Shown: positions 29,206-40,028, numbered from the stretch's first letter. The stretch: 64,000 bases of DNA from Psychrobacter sp. Pi2-1 (GCF_904846645.1 NZ_CAJHBO010000002.1:1-64000), one strand, 5' to 3'. A program made the numbers and translations. The notes: generated from the letters alone by a model not told the origin.

Positions 29206-30207
29206 TTATATTTTGGAATTAATGGCTGAGAGAATCGTATCTGGCGACAAATCCTCTACTCGCCAGTAGCTCAACTGCTGTGCGGCAACCATATTGGCCA
29301 GACGCTCACCCAGTACAACGTAAGAAAAGTCTTTTAGCGTAAGCGAAGGCCGCTCTGCTATATCAGCCACTGCATCCGTATTTTGCTCTATTTTTAACAT
29401 CTTTGATTGGCCATCATTGACGATATTTGACCAATGCTCAAAAGCTGCCGCACTGCTGATTACGACAATTGGCTTTGGCTGCTTTAGTAGGGCAATATCT
29501 GACGCAGTATTATGAGTAAGAAACGCTTGTTGCCACTGCTGATACTCAGCCATTGCATCGATAGGCATTGTACGCTCGTACCAAGCAATACTATCGATAT
29601 GTACACCGCGCGCCTGCAATGTATCAATCAATAATCGTCGTCCACCAAGCCCGCGCCATATCAGCAATTTATCGCCTGCTTGTAAGCTATCAATTTCAGG
29701 CATTGCTAGCATGCCTTCGTTATTGGCCGTCTCAGGCTGAAGTATTTGATAGTTTGTTGTATCTATACGCACCTGACTGAACTCTGCCGCCGTTGCTTCA
29801 CCAACCGCAACCAGAGGACTAGGTAGGGATAAGCCTTCTGACAATCTCTGCGCATACTTATCAGTACTGTCTTTCGCTTTGTATTCACGCTTTTTATGGT
29901 CAAGTAATTGCCAAACAGTTAGCCCTGAAGTGGCAGCAGTTGGGCTAACGATAACAAGCGCTTTGTACTCCCCCGCCAACCACTGACGCATTAATGCAAT
30001 ATCTAGATCAGTTGTTGGACGTGATCGTAGCGTCAACATTGGCATCTCAACCACTGTCAATCCTGCCGCTTGTAAATACTGAGTCAACGGTGCTGCTCGC
30101 TCTACTGGGCGAGTATTGATGACAATTTGCGGCACGACTTTTGACTTCTCATTAGAATGATTCTTATGAGAAGTTATGTATGGAGATTGAGTTGGCACTG
30201 ATGACAT
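29206..30207 (-). CDS. hemD: Uroporphyrinogen-III synthase
   Basis: A 333-residue enzyme that closes and isomerises hydroxymethylbilane to uroporphyrinogen III. The family is poorly conserved. Recognisable are INTRPVERAAPLTQYLQ at the start of domain 1, PLVAVGEATAAEF, and VVISSAAAFEHW then VVLGERLANM in domain 2. It carries about 25 extra N-terminal residues rich in Ser and Lys and is longer than the usual 250-270 residues, partly through inserts. Its place after hemC supports the call. Confidence 0.88.
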   Translation of the reverse strand: MSSVPTQSPYITSHKNHSNEKSKVVPQIVINTRPVERAAPLTQYLQAAGLTVVEMPMLTLRSRPTTDLDIALMRQWLAGEYKALVIVSPTAATSGLTVWQLLDHKKREYKAKDSTDKYAQRLSEGLSLPSPLVAVGEATAAEFSQVRIDTTNYQILQPETANNEGMLAMPEIDSLQAGDKLLIWRGLGGRRLLIDTLQARGVHIDSIAWYERTMPIDAMAEYQQWQQAFLTHNTASDIALLKQPKPIVVISSAAAFEHWSNIVNDGQSKMLKIEQNTDAVADIAERPSLTLKDFSYVVLGERLANMVAAQQLSYWRVEDLSPDTILSAINSKI

Positions 30208-30317
30208 CGATATACCATGACAAAAAACGAATAAAAAAGGTGCAAGCCTACAAAAATGGCTGGTGCTCAGAACAGCTGCTCTTACGGTTACTCAAACCTA
30301 TAGCGACAGTGCTTTCA

Positions 30318-31352
30318 CTACTCAGGCTGATAAATGGCTGACAAAATAGCGCCTGCACCATCGGCAAGTAGCATTTCTGCAACATCGATGCCCAGTTGAT
30401 TGGCTTGGGCTTCTTGTTCAGCTTGTGACCCAACCAACGTAGCTCGTTTGTCTGCCTTCAACAATTCGCTACCATCGGCCTGGCCTACTCGACCGCGTAG
30501 CCACAACACATTACCGCTGTCGTTATTGCCGTTATCGCCATTGTTATCATTATTAACACTGGTTTCTTCAGCTGTCTGCAGAACTGCATAAGCGGCGATC
30601 GGTACTTGGCAGCCACCCTCTAAATGACGGTTCAGAGCACGCTCAGCGATAAGTCGAATACGGGCTTTATCATCATTGAGTGGTGCAAGTAATTTAAGGA
30701 CTTCTTCATCGCCTTCACGACATTCGATCGCTAAAGCTCCCTGCCCAACTGCAGGCAAGCAAGCTGCGATATCAAGCTCACCGCGTATTCTCGCGTCCAG
30801 CTCAATACGTTGCAAGCCGCTCGTTGCCAGAATAATGGCATCGTATTCACCAGCATCTAGCTTGCCCAAACGAGTGCCAACATTGCCGCGCAACGTTTTG
30901 ATTTGCAAGTCAGGACGATAGGCTTTGATTTGGCATTGACGACGTAAACTTGATGTTCCAACGACTGCACCTTGTGGTAGCTCATCAATACTATTATAAG
31001 TGTTTGAGACAAAGGCATCTGTTGGTGACGCGCGTTTACAGTAGACGCCTAATGTGAGGCCTTCGGGAAGCTGCATCGGTACATCTTTTAGCGAGTGCAC
31101 TGCAATATCGGCCTGCTTGTCATACAGCGCTTGTTCAAGCTCTTTTACAAACAACCCTTTGCCTCCGATTTTGGCCAAAGGTGTGTCCAAAATCTTGTCA
31201 CCCTTAGTGACAATTTTTAGTAAATTAATCGTCAGATTGGGATACAACGCCAATAAACGATCACGGATATGCTCGGCCTGCCATAAGGCTAAAGGACTTT
31301 GACGTGTAGCGATATTTAGAGTAGTCAAAACAGGTTGCTGCGAATTGCTCAT
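30318..31352 (-). CDS. hemC: Hydroxymethylbilane synthase (porphobilinogen deaminase)
   Basis: A 344-residue enzyme that links four porphobilinogen units to hydroxymethylbilane. It shows [39 protein letters not shown] and the dipyrromethane-cofactor cysteine in [14 protein letters not shown]. An Asn/Asp/Gly-rich insert ([14 protein letters not shown]) lies in the C-terminal domain and is unusual. Start at 31352 (MSNSQQ) is set by GAGG 6 bases upstream. The frame is open to 31466. It is followed by hemD 111 bp on. Confidence 0.95.
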   Translation of the reverse strand: MSNSQQPVLTTLNIATRQSPLALWQAEHIRDRLLALYPNLTINLLKIVTKGDKILDTPLAKIGGKGLFVKELEQALYDKQADIAVHSLKDVPMQLPEGLTLGVYCKRASPTDAFVSNTYNSIDELPQGAVVGTSSLRRQCQIKAYRPDLQIKTLRGNVGTRLGKLDAGEYDAIILATSGLQRIELDARIRGELDIAACLPAVGQGALAIECREGDEEVLKLLAPLNDDKARIRLIAERALNRHLEGGCQVPIAAYAVLQTAEETSVNNDNNGDNGNNDSGNVLWLRGRVGQADGSELLKADKRATLVGSQAEQEAQANQLGIDVAEMLLADGAGAILSAIYQPE

Positions 31353-31506
31353 AAAGGGCCTCAATAAGTTCGATACTAATACTATAGTGGCTATAGTCCC
31401 TATGTCAGTACTATTCGTATTTATACTGAATAATATCGATATTACTCGATAGGGTAAATTTGCCAAAGCATAGGCGACTCAAATGATTAATAGTAGATGC
31501 TGACGC

Positions 31507-31540
31507 AAAAAAATACCCCTATTTAAGCATAAATAAGGGT
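31507..31540 (-). terminator. algR terminator
   Basis: On the minus strand ACCCTTATTTA pairs with TAAATAGGGGT (one G-U pair) over 4 nt, followed by ATTTTTTT. It separates algR from hemC. Confidence 0.85.
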
Positions 31541-31580
31541 TTGATGATATGGAATGATTGGTCGCTATCAGGACAGCCTA

Positions 31581-32318
31581 TTACATGCTTTGGATTTTAT
31601 CACGTAAGGCAGGTAAGTGACGACGGCTTACCGCTAGCGTCTCATCAATACCTTTAAAACGTATCTGATACTGACCTGCATCCAAAGTTTCTAAAAAGTC
31701 CAAATAACTAAGATTGATAATGGCATTGCGATGTACTCGGAACAGACGATCATCAAACTCTTGCTCTAACTCTTTTAGCGTTTCATCAATCAATACCATG
31801 CCATCTTTGTGACGCACTTTAACGTATTTTTGATCGGCTGCAAAATAGTAGATATCTTTTAGTTTAATCAGTTCAACACCGCGATGCGTACGGGCAGCGA
31901 TATGTTCACGTATCGGACGTGCTGTCGGGTCTTCAAGCTTGCGAATTTCGTTTAGCTGCGCAGCATTTAGGTTTTTTGCTTTGTTTAGTGCTTCTAGTAG
32001 CTCATCTTTGTTCGCAGGTTTTAGCAAATAGCCAATTGCATTGGCTTTTAATGCTGCGATTGCATAATGGTCGTATGCCGTCACAAATATAATCGCTGGT
32101 GGATGCTCAAGTGTGGCAAGCTCTTGAGCACAGCGCACGCCATCCATTTCAGGCATTCGGATATCTAATAATATAATATCTGGCTGCTGGGTTTTTACAG
32201 CGACGATGGCTTGTGCACCTGTTGTGGCCTGAGCAACTACTTCATGACCTGATTCTTGTACAATTCTCACCAAGCGCTCACGCGCTAAGGGCTCATCATC
32301 ACAAACTACGATACGCAT
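31581..32318 (-). CDS. algR: LytTR-family response regulator AlgR
   Basis: A 245-residue regulator. Residues 1-120 are a receiver domain: DDEPLARERL, the phospho-acceptor Asp in DIILLDIRMPEMDG, TAYDHYA, and Lys in LLKPANKDE. Residues of about 140-245 are a LytTR DNA-binding domain (YFAADQKYVKVRHKDG, FRVHRNAIINLSYL). In Pseudomonas AlgR controls alginate and twitching genes. Targets here are unknown. Start MRIVV at 32318. AlgZ, its presumed partner, lies upstream across 328 bp. hemC-hemD follow, as in Pseudomonas. Confidence 0.92.
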   Translation of the reverse strand: MRIVVCDDEPLARERLVRIVQESGHEVVAQATTGAQAIVAVKTQQPDIILLDIRMPEMDGVRCAQELATLEHPPAIIFVTAYDHYAIAALKANAIGYLLKPANKDELLEALNKAKNLNAAQLNEIRKLEDPTARPIREHIAARTHRGVELIKLKDIYYFAADQKYVKVRHKDGMVLIDETLKELEQEFDDRLFRVHRNAIINLSYLDFLETLDAGQYQIRFKGIDETLAVSRRHLPALRDKIQSM

Positions 32319-32646
32319 GCAAACTCCCATCCAAGTACATACTTAATATTTTTTCAATAGTATTACGGCTATATTAGCACTCATTATCAATTACTTAGAA
32401 TCTAAAGTCTAAATTATTTAATGAAATTTTGACAAAAACTACCAATTTTTATAGCGAACAATATACTCCTGCTATAGGTAGGTTTTATATGATGTAATTG
32501 TGTTTCACATTAGCTATGATATTACTGATTCGTAATCATCATTTATCAAACACGAAATATGATACCTATACATGGTAATGCAATAAGTATGCCACATAGG
32601 TTTTTAAGCGTTGAAAAAAGAGAGGAAATTAATAAATAACAGCAGG
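32319..32646. other. algZ-algR intergenic region
   Basis: About 330 bases with no supported gene between the sensor and regulator genes, which suggests algR has its own promoter here. No specific site was recognised. Confidence 0.45.
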
Positions 32647-33798
32647 TTATAAACCCACGTCTTGTAAAGGATAGTCGATGATAGTGATAATTTGAGTACT
32701 GGCTACCGAGCTTTGAATGTCCGCACTTTGTCCAAAATGGGCGCGCAAACGATCAGCTTGAATATAGAAATTCATGTGTTGGCGCAAATCATGATTGATG
32801 ATTAACGTCTTTTTGGGAAGCGCAACATCAATCATAATTTTGACTCGGTGTTGTTCCCACGTGACTTCGATATTAATGCAGATAGTTTCTGTGGTCATCT
32901 CTACCACATTGAGCAGTATTTTTTCTAGCACGCTTTGTAGCGTCAGCGCAGTGATAACCATGTCGTACATGATATCTTCTTCAGGTAACTTCCAATTGAC
33001 TTCGAGCTTATCTGCTAGACGACTAGATTCGATTGCCAAATAATGCTCACAGAGATCGACCTCTTCTTCGAAGCTAATCTCGCGTGTACCACTAAAACTA
33101 GCACGGAACAATGCAGAGACGTGCTGTAATAAGTCAGCGGCTTTAGGCGGGTTTGACTCAATCAGTGATACAAGTGTATTGATAGTATTGAAGAAAAAGT
33201 GCGGAGCCGTACGCGCTTTTATTAGATCGTTTTGCGCAGTCAATTTATATTCAAAGGACAACTTAAGCGCATTAAGCTCACGATAGCTACGCAAAAAATA
33301 CAATAAGAACACAGCAGTAAAACCACCGGTAAGCACTGTGTTGAAAAGCAAATTAATGACAAAAGCTTGACGGTTATACTCCATCCACCCTAGATTGATC
33401 ATAACCAAAACCACCAACACCATAGAGACCGTGGCAGAAAACATCATGAGCATGACAATACGCAAACTCACACTAGGAATGCTCGCGTTTTTGAAGACAG
33501 GACGCAAATAATCGACCAAATATAGTGCGGGAATAACCGTCAGTGCATTTTGTATCACGCGAGAAAAAAGCTTGATAATAAAATCAGACCAGCCTGATAG
33601 ACCATGGCGCTCAATCACCGTCAAAAACAATGACCAAAAAAAGATATATGTCAGCCACTGCCAAGGCCTCATGATTTCCATGAGTTTAGGAATAAAAAAC
33701 TCTAAGCGTGTAGCTAGTAAGGCAACCTCATCATTTGCTATACTCGAGTTCTTATTCTTTTGACTTGTCTTGTACCGATATGAACGCCAATTCTTCAA
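32647..33798 (-). CDS. algZ: AlgZ/FimS-like LytS-type sensor kinase, degenerate ATPase domain
   Basis: A 383-residue membrane sensor with about four helices (residues 45-170), then a His_kinase domain containing [21 protein letters not shown], where the His is the expected phosphorylation site. The C-terminal ATP-binding part is poorly kept: the N-box usually written PxLLLQPLVENA reads [16 protein letters not shown], and no DxGxG box is visible. It may signal without normal kinase activity. The call rests on synteny with algR-hemC-hemD and argH. The start at 33798 overlaps the argH start region by 19 bp on the opposite strand. Confidence 0.82.
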   Translation of the reverse strand: MKNWRSYRYKTSQKNKNSSIANDEVALLATRLEFFIPKLMEIMRPWQWLTYIFFWSLFLTVIERHGLSGWSDFIIKLFSRVIQNALTVIPALYLVDYLRPVFKNASIPSVSLRIVMLMMFSATVSMVLVVLVMINLGWMEYNRQAFVINLLFNTVLTGGFTAVFLLYFLRSYRELNALKLSFEYKLTAQNDLIKARTAPHFFFNTINTLVSLIESNPPKAADLLQHVSALFRASFSGTREISFEEEVDLCEHYLAIESSRLADKLEVNWKLPEEDIMYDMVITALTLQSVLEKILLNVVEMTTETICINIEVTWEQHRVKIMIDVALPKKTLIINHDLRQHMNFYIQADRLRAHFGQSADIQSSVASTQIITIIDYPLQDVGL

Positions 33799-35285
33799 AA
33801 CCTAGTAATCCTGAATCAAGTAAAAGTTCATCTGACTCTGATTTTAGCACAGATGTTCCTACAACAAGTACCACAACGCAGACTGCGCCTGCTAGTAGCC
33901 AAGGCCAACAAATGTGGGGCGGGCGCTTCAGTGAAGCGACAGATAGCTTCGTTGCCGCCTTTACTGCCTCTGTAGGCTTTGACCAACGCTTTGCTCGTCA
34001 CGATATTCAAGGCTCGATTGCGCATGCAACGATGCTAAAAGAATGTGACATTTTAACTGCTGATGAAGTTGCCACCATTATCGATGGCCTGCAGCAAGTA
34101 TTGTGTGAGATTGAAGCGGGAGAGTTTAACTGGTCGATCGCTCTGGAAGACGTGCACATGAATGTCGAGTCACGTTTGACTGACATCATAGGTGCCGTTG
34201 GTAAAAAGCTACATACTGGACGTAGCCGTAATGATCAGGTAGCCACAGACATTCGCCTATGGTTGCGCGAAGAGACTGATAATATTATTGAGTTATTAGT
34301 ACGCTTGCAAAGCGGCTTGCTTGATTTGGCTGAGCAGCATATTGATACTATCATGCCAGGCTTTACTCACTTACAAACAGCCCAGCCTGTTAGCTTTGGC
34401 CATCACGTAATGGCATGGTTTGAGATGTTATATCGTGATACTGAGCGTTTAGTTGATGCACGTCGCCGTATTAATCAGATGCCACTTGGTAGCGCCGCGC
34501 TTGCTGGCACGACTTTCCCAATCGATCGTACTATCACTGCTAAATTGCTAGGTTTTGAGGGTATTTGCCAAAACTCACTTGATGCTGTTTCAGACCGCGA
34601 CTTTGCGATTGAGTTCACTTCAGCAGCATCGATCCTGATGATGCATATGTCACGCATGAGCGAAGAGATTATTCTTTGGATGTCAGCACAATTTAATTTC
34701 GTGCAGATACCAGATCGCTTCTGTACGGGCTCATCGATCATGCCGCAAAAGAAAAATCCTGACGTACCTGAGTTGGTACGCGGCAAAGCGGCACGTGTCT
34801 TTGGTCAGTTGATGACTTTGCTTAGCCTAATGAAGAGCCAGCCGCTCGCCTACAACAAAGACAATCAAGAAGACAAAGAACCTTTATTTGATTGTGTCGA
34901 TACGTTGACAGGTTCACTATTAGCGTTTGCTGATATGCTACCAAATATCACGCCAAACAAGGAAAGTATGCGTGCCGCTACGATGAAAGGCTATGCAACT
35001 GCGACTGACTTGGCAGATTACCTAGTACGTCAAGGCGTGGCATTCCGTGACGCGCATGAAGTCGTTGGTAATGCTGTTGCTTTGGGCATCAAAGAAGGTG
35101 TTGATCTAAGTGATTTGTCATTGGCACAGCTACAGCAATTTAGCGATGCCATCGGTGAAGATGTCTTCGACTATCTAACGCTAGAAGGCTCATTAGCAGC
35201 TCGTGACCATTTAGGTGGCACTGCGCCAAACCAAGTCAAGCAAGCAGTGGTCAATGGACGTGCTCGCTTAAAAGCTTTTGCCTAA
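33780..35285 (+). CDS. argH: Argininosuccinate lyase
   Basis: A 501-residue enzyme for the last step of arginine synthesis: argininosuccinate to arginine and fumarate. It has [11 protein letters not shown], the [13 protein letters not shown] block, and the signature [20 protein letters not shown], whose Ser is catalytic. About 44 Ser/Thr/Pro-rich residues precede the usual MWGGRF start. An internal ATG at 33912 with AAGG 7 bases upstream falls exactly at that conserved start and is an alternative. It is divergent from algZ, as in Pseudomonas. Confidence 0.94.
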   Translation: MNANSSKPSNPESSKSSSDSDFSTDVPTTSTTTQTAPASSQGQQMWGGRFSEATDSFVAAFTASVGFDQRFARHDIQGSIAHATMLKECDILTADEVATIIDGLQQVLCEIEAGEFNWSIALEDVHMNVESRLTDIIGAVGKKLHTGRSRNDQVATDIRLWLREETDNIIELLVRLQSGLLDLAEQHIDTIMPGFTHLQTAQPVSFGHHVMAWFEMLYRDTERLVDARRRINQMPLGSAALAGTTFPIDRTITAKLLGFEGICQNSLDAVSDRDFAIEFTSAASILMMHMSRMSEEIILWMSAQFNFVQIPDRFCTGSSIMPQKKNPDVPELVRGKAARVFGQLMTLLSLMKSQPLAYNKDNQEDKEPLFDCVDTLTGSLLAFADMLPNITPNKESMRAATMKGYATATDLADYLVRQGVAFRDAHEVVGNAVALGIKEGVDLSDLSLAQLQQFSDAIGEDVFDYLTLEGSLAARDHLGGTAPNQVKQAVVNGRARLKAFA

Positions 35286-35326
35286 TCAGTACTTTTGAAT
35301 AAAAGCTAACCTGCTAATATAAATTT

Positions 35327-35354
35327 AACACCCGCTATCTATGCGGGTGTTTTT
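35327..35354 (+). terminator. argH terminator
   Basis: AACACCCGC pairs with GCGGGTGTT over 7 nt and is followed by TTTG. It lies 40 bp after the argH stop. Confidence 0.88.
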
Positions 35355-35600
35355 GTTTGTCCTATAACCTTTACCGGTTTAGCCAATGTCATTATCAAAA
35401 TATCACTAGCTTTGAAAACCTAAATAAAAAGGTCAAACGTAGATAGTAATTGTCATGTACCAACTACCAAAGACTTTTAACAAATGGATAGAGGCTTGAC
35501 GATATACATTAGTACCCTTTGCTAAATCTACCAAGACCGTTATCATAGACTCATATGATATTTGATTTAACCACTTAATATAATGAATAAGGAATGCCTT
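35355..35600. other. Intergenic region before yggX
   Basis: About 245 bases between the argH terminator and yggX, with no gene. AAGGA at about 35590 is the yggX ribosome binding site. Confidence 0.45.
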
Positions 35601-35891
35601 ATGACTGAGACTTTTAACCCTCAAGCAAATACTGTGTTTTGTCGTAAATATAAACAAGATTTACCAAAGATGCCGCATCCACCCTTCCCTAATAAAAAAG
35701 GTCAAGAGTTGCAAGAGACCGTATCTGAAAAGGCGTGGAAAGAATGGCTTGAGCATCAAACTATGCTCATTAATGAGAATCATCTAAGCATGATGGACCC
35801 TGCTGCCAAAAAATTCTTGACCGAGCAGCGTGATAAGTTTTTAGATAATGAAGACTACGAACGCGCGCAAGGTTGGACGCCTGAAAGTTAA
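35601..35891 (+). CDS. yggX: Fe(2+)-trafficking / oxidative damage protection protein
   Basis: A 96-residue protein of the YggX family, linked to iron handling and protection of Fe-S proteins. The start [20 protein letters not shown] holds the conserved Cys. [21 protein letters not shown] and the C-terminus complete the family. ATG at 35601 has AAGGA 7 bases upstream and is chosen over an ATG at 35583. It is transcribed alone. Confidence 0.95.
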   Translation: MTETFNPQANTVFCRKYKQDLPKMPHPPFPNKKGQELQETVSEKAWKEWLEHQTMLINENHLSMMDPAAKKFLTEQRDKFLDNEDYERAQGWTPES

Positions 35892-35926
35892 TCGTTTTGA
35901 TTTGATAATTTTGGTTTAATAGCCAT

Positions 35927-35957
35927 AAAAAAACGCGCTTACTATAGCGCGTTTTTT
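35927..35957 (+). terminator. Bidirectional terminator between yggX and phoU
   Basis: AAAAAACGCGCT pairs with AGCGCGTTTTTT over a 6-nt loop. It serves yggX on the plus strand and the pst-phoU operon on the minus strand. Confidence 0.9.
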
Positions 35958-35987
35958 ATTGTAAGGTAAAAATTATAATCCTTCTTA

Positions 35988-36770
35988 TCAGCCTTCATCA
36001 CTATCTGACGTCTCAAGCTCACTGGCTGGCAATGTGCTTACTTGACGAGCGGCTAAGCGATCATTGGCCTCTTGTACTGCTTTTTCGACCATTGAGTAGT
36101 CAGAGTGACGCACGTCTTGGCCACTGATATAGTTGATGACAAGTTCGGCAACGTTTTGAGCATGATCGCCAATACGCTCAAGCGAACGTAAAATCCACAT
36201 GATATTGATGACTTTTGATACGTGGCGTGAGTCTTCCATAATATAGGTCATCAAAGCACGTATGGCTGACTGATATTCGGTATTGACCGCGCTGTCATTA
36301 CGCATCACTTCAAACGCTTGTTCCGCATTTGATTGACTGAAAGCTTCTAGCGAGTTGTTTAGCATTAGACGAACTTGATTGCTCAAGTGCTGAACCTCAG
36401 CATAGCCGTATGCTGAGTTGCCTTCTGCCGCAATTTTACTGGCCATTCGCGCAATCTTTACCGCTTCATCGCCGATACGTTCCAAATCAACCACACCTTT
36501 ACTGATCGACATGACTAAGCGCAAATCACTGGCAGCTGGCTGGCGTTTGGCGACCAATAATAAAATATGCTCGTCGAGTTCGACCTCCATTCGATTGATA
36601 TCGAAGTCCATATCGATGACTTCTTGCGCCAGTGTTTCGTCTTTATCGATCAGAGCGTGAATGGCTTTGGCCACTTGGTTGGCCGCGCTATCACCCATGT
36701 ATAAAAATAAACGAATGGCTTCATCAAGATCTTGGTCGAAACTTTTGGAGATATGCTTATCACTTTGCAT
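35988..36770 (-). CDS. phoU: Phosphate signalling complex protein PhoU
   Basis: A 260-residue all-helical protein made of two PhoU repeats (each with an E/D-rich three-helix motif such as IDMDFDINRMEVELDEHI and DLRLVMSISKGVVDLERIGDEAVKIA). It links the Pst transporter to PhoR and represses the Pho regulon when phosphate is plentiful. It is the last gene of pstSCAB-phoU, 119 bp after pstB. Confidence 0.96.
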   Translation of the reverse strand: MQSDKHISKSFDQDLDEAIRLFLYMGDSAANQVAKAIHALIDKDETLAQEVIDMDFDINRMEVELDEHILLLVAKRQPAASDLRLVMSISKGVVDLERIGDEAVKIARMASKIAAEGNSAYGYAEVQHLSNQVRLMLNNSLEAFSQSNAEQAFEVMRNDSAVNTEYQSAIRALMTYIMEDSRHVSKVINIMWILRSLERIGDHAQNVAELVINYISGQDVRHSDYSMVEKAVQEANDRLAARQVSTLPASELETSDSDEG

Positions 36771-36889
36771 GAGAGGTATTCCCTAGAATCTATATTTTAA
36801 TAGCGCGGTGTGCTTGTGAAGTTAGAAAGTCGGCTTATGACATGCTAATCAGCGTTGTCTGCTTGTACCGATTTCAATCTCAATCAATA

Positions 36890-37810
36890 TTAGCCATAAC
36901 GACCTGTAATATAGTCTTCTGTCGCGGGTTGGGTAGGTTTAGTGAATATCTGATCGGTCTCACCCATCTCAATCATGTCGCCTAGATACATATAGACCGT
37001 ATAATCAGAGACGCGTGCTGCTTGCTGCATATTGTGAGTGACGATAGCGATGGTGTAGTCGTTTTTCAGATCTTCGATCAAATCTTCGATAGCACCCGTC
37101 GAGATAGGATCCAGTGCTGATGTCGGCTCATCAAGCAACAGTACTTCAGGCTTGGTCGCGACACTACGGGCGATACACAGACGCTGCTGCTGACCACCTG
37201 ATAACGACAGTCCTGATGCTTTTAGCTTGTCTTTCACTTCTGGCCATAGCGCTGATTTTTTCAGTGCCCACTCGACGCGATGATCTAGCTCGTCTTTATT
37301 TAATTTTTCATATAGTCGTACGCCAAAGGCGACATTGTCATAGATTGACATCGGGAACGGCGTTGGCTTCTGAAAAACCATACCAACTTGTGCACGCAAT
37401 AAGTTCACATCGATGTCTTTACCCAAGATGTTTTTGCCATCTAGATTGATATTGCCCTCTGCACGCATACCTGGATATAGATCGTACATACGGTTAAAGG
37501 TACGTAGTAGCGTAGACTTGCCACAACCTGAAGGACCAATAAAAGCAGTCACTTTTTTATCCGCGATATCAATATTGATGTTTTTTAATGCCTGAAAATC
37601 ATCGTAATAAAAATTTAGATCTCGAACTTCCATTTTTGCAGCAGGCATGTTTTTAGGAATATCTTGAATCGTTTGCTTATTAAAATCAGCAGTGTTTGGT
37701 TGCTGTGCTTGGGCGCTAGTAGACATGGGTCTATTTAATAGGCTGCCTGTTGCCGTATTAAAGTTGTCAGCAGTCGTGTTCGTACGGACGTTGCTTAGGA
37801 CATCATTCAT
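36890..37810 (-). CDS. pstB: Phosphate ABC transporter ATPase
   Basis: A 306-residue ATPase energising PstCA. Walker [10 protein letters not shown], signature LSGGQQQR, Walker [13 protein letters not shown] and the switch His in VTHNMQQA are present. The N-terminus carries about 50 extra residues of low complexity before [11 protein letters not shown], where homology starts. A start at MEVRDL cannot be excluded. Operon order is as in other Pst loci. Confidence 0.96.
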   Translation of the reverse strand: MNDVLSNVRTNTTADNFNTATGSLLNRPMSTSAQAQQPNTADFNKQTIQDIPKNMPAAKMEVRDLNFYYDDFQALKNINIDIADKKVTAFIGPSGCGKSTLLRTFNRMYDLYPGMRAEGNINLDGKNILGKDIDVNLLRAQVGMVFQKPTPFPMSIYDNVAFGVRLYEKLNKDELDHRVEWALKKSALWPEVKDKLKASGLSLSGGQQQRLCIARSVATKPEVLLLDEPTSALDPISTGAIEDLIEDLKNDYTIAIVTHNMQQAARVSDYTVYMYLGDMIEMGETDQIFTKPTQPATEDYITGRYG

Positions 37811-37898
37811 AATATTTCAACCTAGCTCAATTAATTTCATATAAGTTTAAGTAAATGCTTAGCGTGTAGCGTACTACAGTCTGGTCTGCGCTCAGCCC

Positions 37899-38804
37899 TT
37901 ATTTAGGCTGACCTCTACCACCGATAAATCTTGCCAAAATATTCAATACTAGGACAGACGCGGTGATAAGTAATGCTGCCGCCCAAGCCAATGTATGCCA
38001 GTTGTCATAAGGACTCATCGCAAACTGGTAAATGGTATTGGGTAAGTTAGCAATAGGCTGACCCATATCTGTACTGAAGTACTGATTGTTAAGTGCGGTA
38101 AATAGTAACGGTGCTGTCTCACCGGTGATTCGAGCAAAGGCCAGTAGCACACCTGTGGTCAGTCCCGCTCGCGCAGCTTTTACCGTAACTTGAGTGACCA
38201 ACTTCCATTTAGGAGTACCTAGCGCATAGGCCGCTTCACGTAGACTATTAGGTACCAGATTCAGCATGTTTTCTGTCGTACGCACGACCACTGGAATAAC
38301 AATCAGTGCCAATGCTAACGCGCCCGCCCAACCAGAGAAACTTTGACCTTTTACCATCAGTGCATAGATAAATAGACCGATGACAATCGATGGTGCTGAC
38401 AATAGAATATCATTTAAGAAGCGAGTGACCTTGCCCAGCATACTGCCTTTAGAAAACTCAGATAAGTAAATACCTGTCATAAGACCAATAGGGGCACCGA
38501 TAAACAAGCCTGAAAACGCCAACATGACCGAACCAACGATAGCATTGCGTAAGCCGCCTGCACTCATCGGCGGCGGCGTATCAGCAGTAAAGATTGGTAG
38601 CTGCACCATGCCTTGGAAGCCTTCAACAAACAAAGTCACCAAAATCCATGACAACCAAAATAAGCCAAAAACCATCGCTGACATGGCAAAACCTAGACCT
38701 AACTTGTTGGTCAAACGACGCTTGTTATAAAGGCTTTGATTGTAGCGGGTAGCGCCGTTTGGCTGAGTAGGTAGTGGTGCATTGATCGCATTGTTAGCAG
38801 GCAT
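37899..38804 (-). CDS. pstA: Phosphate ABC transporter permease
   Basis: A 301-residue inner-membrane permease with about six helices. The binding-protein-transport signature lies in LREAAYALGTPKWKLVTQVTVKAA (EAA loop). It pairs with PstC to form the channel. It lies 61 bp after pstC and 88 bp before pstB. Confidence 0.96.
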   Translation of the reverse strand: MPANNAINAPLPTQPNGATRYNQSLYNKRRLTNKLGLGFAMSAMVFGLFWLSWILVTLFVEGFQGMVQLPIFTADTPPPMSAGGLRNAIVGSVMLAFSGLFIGAPIGLMTGIYLSEFSKGSMLGKVTRFLNDILLSAPSIVIGLFIYALMVKGQSFSGWAGALALALIVIPVVVRTTENMLNLVPNSLREAAYALGTPKWKLVTQVTVKAARAGLTTGVLLAFARITGETAPLLFTALNNQYFSTDMGQPIANLPNTIYQFAMSPYDNWHTLAWAAALLITASVLVLNILARFIGGRGQPK

Positions 38805-38865
38805 AATATTTATTTCCCATATCTTTTATCAATATCTATCAAGGTTCAATAAATCGGTAACAGAC

Positions 38866-39819
38866 TTATCGGTTACCTGCTTTGTGATCCATGCGCATGA
38901 GCATCAGTTTTGCTAAAGACAGCACAATGAAGGTGATGACAAATAAGATTAAGCCTAGATGTAGTAGAGACGCAAGATGTAGCTCACTAGACGCTTCAGC
39001 AAACTCATTGGCCAAGGCCGAGGTAATCGTCACACCCGAAGTAAATAGGCTTGGACTGATATTAAACGCATTACCAATCAAGAAAGTAACTGCCATCGTC
39101 TCACCCAATGCTCGACCAAGACCCAAAATTACACCACCAACGACACCAGCTTTGGTATAAGGCAGGATAATTTTGAACATGACTTCCCAAGTCGTCGCAC
39201 CCATGCCATATGCTGACTCTTTCAGTAAGTCTGGTACGACAGAGAAAACATCACGCATGGTGGCAGCGATGAACGGTATGATCATAATGGCAAGTACTAG
39301 GGAGGCGGTAAACATACCCAGTCCCATAGGCGCACCTGCAAACAGTTTACCGACAATAGGCAAAGGCCCGACGTGCTCAATAAACCATGGCTGAATGTGA
39401 TCACCAAAGAATGGCGCAAATACGAACAATCCCCACATGCCATAAATGATAGATGGGATACCAGCCAACAACTCAATGGCGATACCAAGTGGTTTTTTGA
39501 GGAACTTAGGGCACATCTCGGTTAAAAATATCGCAATACCGAAACTGACTGGAACCGCGATAACAATAGCGATAAATGACGTGACTAGGGTGCCGTAAAT
39601 AGGCGCTAATGCACCGTATTCATTGGCGACTGTATCCCAGTTATTGCTGGTATAAAATCCCAAACCAAACTCTTGAATACTCGGCCATGCTCCAACAATT
39701 AGAGACACCAAAATGCCCCCTAAAGATAGGAGGACGAGTATGGCAAACGCTTTAGTAGAGTTAACAAATAAAGCGTCGTAACGTTTTTGTTTAGCCAGTT
39801 GGGACCTTAAGTCTGTCAT
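38866..39819 (-). CDS. pstC: Phosphate ABC transporter permease
   Basis: A 317-residue permease with about six membrane helices. The EAA loop reads [23 protein letters not shown], and [11 protein letters not shown] is a PstC signature. It follows the hairpin-rich gap after pstS, so its message is probably less abundant than pstS. Confidence 0.96.
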   Translation of the reverse strand: MTDLRSQLAKQKRYDALFVNSTKAFAILVLLSLGGILVSLIVGAWPSIQEFGLGFYTSNNWDTVANEYGALAPIYGTLVTSFIAIVIAVPVSFGIAIFLTEMCPKFLKKPLGIAIELLAGIPSIIYGMWGLFVFAPFFGDHIQPWFIEHVGPLPIVGKLFAGAPMGLGMFTASLVLAIMIIPFIAATMRDVFSVVPDLLKESAYGMGATTWEVMFKIILPYTKAGVVGGVILGLGRALGETMAVTFLIGNAFNISPSLFTSGVTITSALANEFAEASSELHLASLLHLGLILFVITFIVLSLAKLMLMRMDHKAGNR

Positions 39820-39871
39820 AAGTGTCTCAGCATTGAATGGGATGAATCGAAATATTAAAAAGATGTATATC

Positions 39872-39953
39872 AGGTTTTAACACAACAAACTTAAACGGTA
39901 TGAGTAAGCATATTTATCGAGATGTATCCATCAAATTTGCTGTGTTAAAACCT
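39872..39953 (-). other. Long stem-loop in the pstS-pstC gap
   Basis: Arms at 39872-39892 and 39933-39953 pair over all 21 positions on the minus strand. The two non-Watson-Crick pairs become G-U there but are A-C on the plus strand, which suggests a functional RNA on the pst transcript. The loop is 40 nt. Confidence 0.75.
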
Positions 39954-39988
39954 CTCAAACAACTACCGGAGAATAGTTATTCGAGAGG
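39951..39988 (-). other. Second stem-loop in the pstS-pstC gap
   Basis: CCTCTCGAATAACTA (minus strand) pairs with TAGTTGTTTGAGAGG in 15 positions, two of them G-U, over a loop of 8. It abuts the long stem-loop and shares three bases with it. Confidence 0.7.
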
Positions 39989-40001
39989 ATAACTTGTCAG
40001 T

Positions 40002-40020
40002 TGCTAAATAGTATTTAGCA
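40002..40020 (-). other. Small stem-loop just after pstS
   Basis: TGCTAAAT pairs perfectly with ATTTAGCA over a 3-nt loop, 9 bases after the pstS stop codon. With the two larger hairpins it forms a stack of three, likely a stabiliser or attenuator rather than a classical terminator, since no T-run follows. Confidence 0.6.
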
Positions 40021-40028
40021 GAAACAGA

